Shown: piece by piece, positions 58,530 through 64,000 of the stretch
How positions within the stretch are numbered: position 1 is the stretch's first letter
How the letters are laid out: every line of letters begins with the position of its first letter
From: Amaranthus tricolor
Lineage: Eukaryota > Streptophyta > Magnoliopsida > Caryophyllales > Amaranthaceae
Assembly (NCBI RefSeq): GCF_026212465.1
Contig: NC_080063.1
Location: 5,471,201-5,535,200, forward strand
Reading direction: 5' to 3'
Length of the DNA: 64,000 nt
The notes under the pieces: generated by a model
What the model was told of the DNA's origin: nothing
Database searches by the model: none
Seen by the model: the letters and a program-made list of their open reading frames with translations, nothing else
Program-made: the position numbers and the translations under genes

Positions 58530-60901
58530 TTATTGTTGTTGTTGTTTATTGTTATTATTATCATTGTCATTTGTCATCATCATGATCCTACTAGTATTAT
58601 TTACAACATATTGTTTCCTTTCCTCTCTTGATAATATCTGTGGAGGTGGAGTCTGGCAACGAAGAATTCTTAGAATTCAGACTAAAGGATTAAAAAAGGA
58701 GACAGAGTTCAAAGGTACAACGATGGTGCTTAAGGTTCTAATTAGAATGATAAACTAGAAATATATAAAGGCAATCATAATCTTTAAAGGTTCTCTCATG
58801 TCCTAGGAAAAAACACACAAATATGTAAATCAATTAGGAGAAAGCCTAAAATAGAGAAAGAGATAATAGGAACAACTCCAAACAAGGGTACACAAGTTTC
58901 GTCAAAAATCTAATTAACAAAAAATAGGTACCACGTGGAGAGATTTTGAGCCGCACAAATGTTTCATGCTCTGGCTCTTTCCTCAGGATATCAGCAGCTA
59001 TTGGGTCAGGTTGAACGCCATGCAAGTCACCAGACACGCTGTGAGAACGAATCATGCTTGGAGTAGTTATCGGAATTTGATCTCCACTATTAGTATTTTG
59101 GGGTATGTCTTGATATTGGTTTTTCAATTCTGGGTCCTGCTCAAGAAGCTTCAAATTTATTACAATGTAAAACAAAAGTAGGCTGAAAAACGAAGCGAGA
59201 AATCATGAGAACCAAAAACAATTATGCCAACTCTACAACCCAAATAGTTACCAAGGATAGACTGAAAGCTATTTGGAAAGATAGAAGAATTACTTCACTC
59301 AAAATCAACTTACAGCATCTCCATTAGTATCCAGATATGTAGGATCCAACTTCGAATTATCTGTGAAGTCTTCTTCTTCATCAGATGCTTCTACACTTTC
59401 AAAGACACTGGCAACAGGGGACTTTGGAGAAGTGGGTCTCATCAGAAGAGATCTGCTAGCTGAATGGGAAAGGCTAGCACCTTTTCCTGATACAATAGTG
59501 ATAACACAAATAAGAAAATATGTTTTGTTAAACATGAAAGATCAATCTAGAAGAATGTCCAACACGGCAAAGCACACATAAGCAGTAAATACAAATGATT
59601 CCCTCACCATTGCATAAGCAAAGTTCATAATCATTCTACTTAACATACAATGATTTAAATCATAAATAATATTTATTGCATTTAGTTTTTAACGCCCAGC
59701 AGAAGAAAGGTGGGGAGAAGGTTGGCACAAAAAACAAGCAGGGAAGAAAGACAGAGTTGGAAAAGGTAGCCCATGTGAAAAACCAGATAGAAATAAGGCA
59801 GATCCAAAAAGGAAGTGTTGCAAGGTACTTACAACTTTCATGAAACAGAACTGTCAAGTTATGCAATTCTGTAAACAGGAAGTGTTGCAAATAGATTGTA
59901 ACTTTAGTGAAAGGGTAAGTGTTGCATATCATTTACAAATACTTCTGTGAACAGAAAGTGTTGCAAAAAGGATGGACAATCAATGTAACATCACCAAACC
60001 TTTTAATCCTCCTTTAGTACAATGTACCATGAACACAGATTTCAACTCAACCGGAAATTCAATATGCAAAAATCAGAATATGACGGGAACATGCTGAAGT
60101 GCACTATTATGTGCACCGTTACCTTACCTCACCTCACTATAGACTATAGTTATGAGTGATTCACTTAAGATAAAAAGCGGAAGGAAAAAAGATCAAGAAT
60201 GAACCAGCACTCCTATAGATTCAAAGTTAAATCAAAACTATTTTCTTTCAAATCATAGACCAACAGACACTTCAATAGGTTCAAATTTACAATACATCAA
60301 ATACAATTAAGCAAACTTCAACCATAGATACACCTACTTGACTTAAAAAGCACTATTCATTAAAGTATTCATAAAACTGATTCTGCAATCTCAATTTCCA
60401 AATACATCATTAGTTAACAGCAAATAATAATCAATTCAAAATCTTATTAAAATTTTGTAAGATTTTATCTAAATTGACATTATCACAACAAATTACAACT
60501 AAATAACACTATTACCCAAAATTACACTTCACACACAATCAAAAACCTCTAAAAACTCAGTATATACCTTCAGTAAGGGTACGAAGTCTGGGCAAGCCAT
60601 CAGGAATACCAGTAACACGAACAAAACCATTACGCTTTTCAACACAATCAACCTCACCAGAAATCGCAGTAACATCAGGCAAAGACGCCGAAGCACGACG
60701 ACAAACTCCAATATTCCTACGACGATGACGATCCTTCGAAACATGTTGTTCATCATCTTCACCTTGTTCTTCCTTCTCCAAAGACTTGGCAAACTCCAGA
60801 AATTGTGAGAGAGTTTTGCGGTGCATATAGTAGGCAGAAACCGCCACAAAAGATGCTCCGACTAGCGCCGCCATAGCCAAGTGAAGCGAGTAAGTATCCA
60901 T
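49481..60901 (-). CDS. AMPD: AMP deaminase, FAC1 type (19 exons, 839 aa)
   Basis: Converts AMP to IMP and ammonia, a purine-recycling step essential in plant embryos (FAC1). Exons (minus): 60901-60568, 59486-59314, 59136-58932, 58100-57922, 57779-57728, 57597-57470, 57383-57204, 56962-56895, 56784-56642, 54169-54108, 53457-53344, 53170-53030, 52235-52083, 50923-50870, 50620-50510, 50411-50238, 50163-50083, 49891-49793, 49549-49481. All are GT-AG and the total is exactly 839 codons plus stop, the length of Arabidopsis FAC1. An N-terminal membrane helix (residues about 6-25) precedes a charged, Ser-rich linker. Zinc ligands are in [13 protein letters not shown] (His391, His393), FRPHAGEAGDIDH (His659) and [11 protein letters not shown] (Asp736). 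Nothing essential is missing. The start ATG at 60901 is preferred over an in-frame ATG at 60949 because it matches the family start ([13 protein letters not shown]). Confidence 0.97.
51180..51540. repeat. Dispersed repeat copy B in AMP deaminase intron 13
   Basis: Shares several ordered blocks with 48985-49345, including GGTTACATAAC.AGG and ATCCGTTATAAAG. It adds a CG-richer block (GCGGATGTCGTTGCGATTGT) not seen in copy A. Non-coding. Confidence 0.5.
54280..54640 (+). repeat. Retroposon relic with AGTTGGGACAAGGCTTTGAC tail
   Basis: In AMP deaminase intron 9. Begins near GGGGTTGGCTATACG and ends GTAGGTGACTCCAAATAGTT.. AAGGCTTTGACATTA, a degraded form of the GTAGCCGACCCC..TTGTTG tail seen at 40835 and 42295. 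Probably a SINE or RTE-derived fragment. Confidence 0.45.
55088..55426. mobile_element. Short inverted-repeat transposon (AGGTGTTCAAYGGG ends), 339 bp
   Basis: Left end AGGTGTTCAACGGGTC and right end (complement AGGTGTTCAATGGGCC) are inverted. The interior consists of opposed GGGTCAGGTC/GGCCCG tracts, much more GC-rich than its surroundings. Resembles small non-autonomous hAT-type elements, but no 8-bp target duplication is evident. In AMP deaminase intron 9. Confidence 0.65.
58310..58554. repeat. Compound trinucleotide microsatellite in AMP deaminase intron 3
   Basis: About 245 bases of (TAA)n switching at about 58374 to (TTA)n, then (CTA)n at about 58490-58528 and (TTG)n at about 58531-58546. 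The (TAA) to (TTA) switch makes a self-complementary hairpin. Its translation gives meaningless poly-Asn, poly-Leu and poly-Tyr frames. Confidence 0.95.
59806..59965. repeat. Four spaced copies of an AAGTGTTGCA motif in AMP deaminase intron 1
   Basis: The core (G/A)AAGTGTTGCA(A/T) occurs near 59812, 59880, 59919 and 59957, three of them within GTGAACAGAAAGTGTTGCAA-like contexts. Looks like a decayed local duplication. No function assigned. Confidence 0.6.
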
Positions 60902-61369
60902 TGTTGTTTCAATGGAATTGAATGAGAAACAAAAAGGAAAACCGTACAAAATTGGAATTGAGAGTGAATGAAGGGAATCGTTGTCGTTTATTGTTATTTA
61001 TAGGAGTCGGGACAGAATCGAGAACTTATTTCTCTCTCTACAAATTATCTCTTCTACAATTGTTTGACATCTTTAAAACGAGAAAATATCAATGCCGATT
61101 GGGCATAGGGATAAACACAGTGATATGCCATCTAGTAACGTAGTAAGTATTAATTTCATCAATTGTTTTGGTGAGTAATGGTTACGTGACTCCATTAGAT
61201 GTGACTCCATAGATGTGAGGGCTAATATACAAAAATTTCTAATAAATCATTATAATTTGTAAATAAAAAATAGAAAATACTAGTCGATTAATGCGATCGG
61301 TAAGTCATTATAAATTACAATTTAAGAAATATCACTCTATTAAATCCCTCCACATGGGTGTGATTTGTC

Positions 61370-61462
61370 AAGTTGATAAATAACAGTTATTAACCTAGAG
61401 TTGTTCATATTTTTATGGGAGGGATACACCGGGTAAGTTGATGATGATAATGAACTTAGAGT
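61370..61462 (+). repeat. Retroposon-tail relic, third copy
   Basis: TTTTTATGGGAGGGATACAC followed by CGGGTAAGTTGATGATGATAATGA, aligning with the end of 62640-62840. Confidence 0.45.
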
Positions 61463-62503
61463 TGCTCAATTTGTAAATCACCCAAAAAAAACAAAACAAA
61501 TGTAGATAAAGTAAATAAAATAAAAAAAGATAATTTAAAATCTAAAAAGTCTCACCCTATCGAATTCTTTCAGTAATTTGCCGATAATATACATCACCAT
61601 TATTTACTTAGACTATCTTGCTAAATTATATAATTTTTTTTTTGTATTCTATGTATGTTCTCAACTTTTGGTGTAGAATTTCACAAAAATAAAGAAAAAA
61701 TAAAAATTTTAAATAGTAGATGTAGTATTTTAATGAATAATAAAATTTGATAAAGAAAAAGTTGAGAGCTATAGGTATTAAACAAATATTGAAATAAAAC
61801 TTGTGGAAAAAACATTTGGATCACAATTATCTGATAGGTTTTAATAAAATTAATAAGAAACATATGAGATAATATAAATATGTTGAAATAAAATTTATAG
61901 AAGATATATAGAGACCATGAACATTAATAAAATATTTAACTTATGATGAACAAGTAAATAAGTTTAATTATGTCTAAAATTTGTGACAATAATAAAAAAA
62001 TTCTTTAGAGAAACAAGGGGTATTAGCCTCTTATATGAGAGCATCTCATCATGAGATGGATCATATAATTTATTTATTTCTCTAATAGATCAATTTAAGA
62101 TTGTAAGTGATATAAAGTTATAAGTGATCATCTTAAAATTAAAAATTAATTAATTTGAAATTGTTAGTAATTACTTTAAGGTTATAAGTGATCACCCTAA
62201 GACAATTTATGTATATTAAGTCGATCCAATAGAAATGACCTCACAATAAAACCATCACATTTAAGAATTCATTAAGTTTCATGAATATAATACTAAAAAT
62301 TTCCAAAACAAGAATATTAGCGGTGTTTCATAATGTATAAATTTGATGCTTTGTCCTTCGTTTCCACTCACATCCAAAGAATAAAAGACAAGCAATTTTT
62401 TCTAATTGAATGCATTTTCTAAAATTTGAATTGGGTTTCTACCAAATGGAAATAATACATTATATTCTCCTATAATAATTATCCCTAAAAAAACTCTTTT
62501 AGA

Positions 62504-62584
62504 ACAATTCCGATGTGAATCAAGAGCACTATAAAATGTAAGTACATTAGACAATTCCGATGTGAATCAAGAGCACTATAAAAT
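62504..62584 (+). repeat. 34-bp exact direct repeat, 47-bp period
   Basis: 62504-62537 and 62551-62584 are identical over 34 bases (start ACAATTCCGATGTGAATC) and separated by 13 bases. A recent local duplication in intergenic DNA. Confidence 0.9.
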
Positions 62585-62639
62585 ACAGTATTTTATCTTT
62601 TTTTATGCATTTATTTATCTTTATTTAATATTTAACGAT

Positions 62640-62840
62640 CACGTGTGGGTGATAAGGAGTTAGTGTCAGCTTCACTCAGTCTTATTCTTTTCAGGAACTA
62701 CTCATGATCTTTCTCGAGTTAAGGGATTCATTGGTCGCGCTCTCCTTTATGGGATTGTCGTCGTCCTTCCCTCCCCAAACTCTGCTCATAGTTTTATGGG
62801 CGGGATACACTAATAAGATGATGATGATAATGATGATTAC
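62640..62840 (+). repeat. Retroposon 3' end, longest copy of the family
   Basis: A comparatively GC-rich 200-bp segment (CACGTGTGGGTGATAAGGAG .. TGGTCGCGCTCTCC .. CCCCAAACTCTGCTCATAG .. GCGGGATACAC) ending in (GAT)n-like sequence. Shorter relatives are at 21300, 23060 and 61370. Probably the 3' end of a LINE/SINE family. Confidence 0.5.
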
Positions 62841-62960
62841 TCGCATGAGATGTCAAATGATGATTAGTTTAATAAATAATTAAATATATTTTTAATATGT
62901 AGTTGATAACTAATAAATACATGTAATCTTTATATTCTTAGTACTATTCTACATGGGTAG

Positions 62961-62962
<2 letters not shown>

Positions 62963-63038
<76 letters not shown>
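62963..63038. repeat. (TA)n microsatellite
   Basis: About 38 uninterrupted TA units in intergenic DNA. Confidence 0.95.
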
Positions 63039-63042
<4 letters not shown>

Positions 63043-63239
63043 ACAATTTTTCAAAATGTTGTATTTTGGAGATTTGAAAAAATTCTATCGTTATTTTGAA
63101 AAAAAATATTCAAATTATTAATGATTTAAAATGTATATTTGTTAGAATAAACTTGTACTTCAGATATTTAATGAAATTGAAGTTTTCCTTTATGATTTTT
63201 TATTTTATCTTTACATGCTTAAAGAGTGTTATTGTAGCA

Positions 63240-64000
63240 GGAGCGGCACTCTCGTTACATAATTAACATTAATAATTATACTTAAGATAAATAATGCGGA
63301 AGTGTAAAACGCCGAACTGCTAAAAACCATTTGAAATAAAAAAAATGTTCAAAACATAAGTAAAAATATATCTTACAACTGAGAAAATATAAAATAAGGT
63401 TTACTTAAATACGATAAAAAAACATAAGTACAATATAGTCATCAAGTAAAATCATTGAAGCTAAGTCCTCGATAGAATAATTAAAGTTGCGGCCTGGATC
63501 GAAACCTGAGCTAATTTTTTTTCCTGCAAAATACTGTCATCCATAATACGGATGACAGCCGATTAAATCGGTCAGCGATAAAGCCGAGTACAATTTTCTC
63601 AATAAGCTTATGATGCGATAGTTAAATCATGCTTACAAAATAATCATCAAGCACAATATAGAAGGTTATTACTCATTATTGACCTTTACTAAGCCATTAA
63701 GTTACATTCTCAATACTTGCAGAAGTTCATTACTGCTACTAAATACTTGGTAACCTTAATGCTTATTTAATCAAGTTCAATTAAGCCTCATAGCTTTACC
63801 ATCATAGCACATCACAAGATCACAACAATAATGACAACTGATATATGTAAGGGTCTGGTTAGGTGAGGACCGTAGTCCTAATTCCTAACTGTGGTGGGAG
63901 TCGTCACTCCTCTCAATACTGTTATGCTCGAGACTTCACAGGATGGGTTTTTCTCGGACCCCCTGTCTGACACCGCATTTTACGTGCCGGCTAACACGGA
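63240..64000. mobile_element. Possible retrotransposon edge (LTR-like), cut by window end
   Basis: From about 63240 the base composition rises, and the last 160 bases (GTCGTCACTCCTCTCAATAC .. CTCGGACCCCCTGTCTGACA) look like transposon DNA rather than local intergenic sequence. No open frame, target duplication or primer-binding site is visible within the window, so the class is unproven. Confidence 0.3.

Larger units (their letters stand above)
60902..62962. other. Intergenic upstream of AMP deaminase
   Basis: The first roughly 150 bases are the likely 5' UTR and core promoter of the minus-strand AMP deaminase gene. Beyond lie retroposon-tail relics (61370-61462, 62640-62840), a GAGAC-type element piece (about 62030-62250) and a 47-bp-period duplication (62504-62584). 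No gene seen. Confidence 0.6.

Noticed and set aside
58310..58631. Open frames encoding poly-Asn, poly-Tyr and poly-Leu
   Set aside because: They are translations of the trinucleotide microsatellite in AMP deaminase intron 3.
60902..60949. Upstream in-frame ATG for AMP deaminase
   Set aside because: It adds 16 residues not seen in the family. The ATG at 60901 gives the family start and exactly 839 residues.

Overview
The window is nuclear DNA from a flowering plant. Six intron-rich, GT-AG spliced genes are embedded in AT-rich DNA full of plant transposon families (Stowaway-type MITEs, Mutator-like elements, RTE and L1-type LINEs, Ty3/gypsy debris) and (TA)n or (TTA)n microsatellites. Every multi-exon gene closes in frame against a known plant family. 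A eudicot is likely. A chenopod-type Caryophyllales species is my guess from the repeat flavour, and the window cannot prove it.

Layout. 1-660: outer end of a probable Mutator-like element running off the left edge. 2837-13502 (-): SAC8-type Sac-domain phosphoinositide phosphatase, 20 exons, 596 aa. 14848-19943 (-): chloroplast GIY-YIG/CGFS glutaredoxin GRXS16, 2 exons, 303 aa. 23445-32269 (+): TBL (trichome birefringence-like) polysaccharide O-acetyltransferase, 6 exons, 416 aa. Its intron 3 holds two Mutator-like insertions with intact target-site duplications. 34146-36965 (+): a 73-aa conserved-looking plant microprotein gene in 4 tiny exons. 38195-47616 (+): mitochondrial copper chaperone HCC1/SCO1, 6 exons, 318 aa, with LINE and gypsy relics in its introns. 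49481-60901 (-): AMP deaminase (FAC1 type), 19 exons, 839 aa, convergent with HCC1. 60902-64000: intergenic, repeat-rich, with a possible retrotransposon edge at the right end.

The six genes are unrelated housekeeping or developmental functions: phosphoinositide turnover at endomembranes, plastid Fe-S/redox control, cell-wall acetylation, cytochrome c oxidase assembly and purine recycling. They form no operon-like unit. The open reading frames outside these exons are shadows, microsatellite translations or transposon relics.

The most interesting observations are these. (1) A probable U12 (minor spliceosome) intron in SAC8 with a perfect ATATCCTTT donor, a near-consensus branch site, and an apparently non-AC/AG end. 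(2) A 2.57-kb Mutator-like element carrying a decayed plant-mobile-domain (PMD) gene, with a 10-bp target duplication and subterminal palindromes whose architecture recurs, with different sequence, at the left edge of the window. (3) A roughly 415-bp tandem triplication inside an intron of the 73-aa gene, interrupted by a MITE. I found no CRISPR, bacterial-type or otherwise clearly new system.
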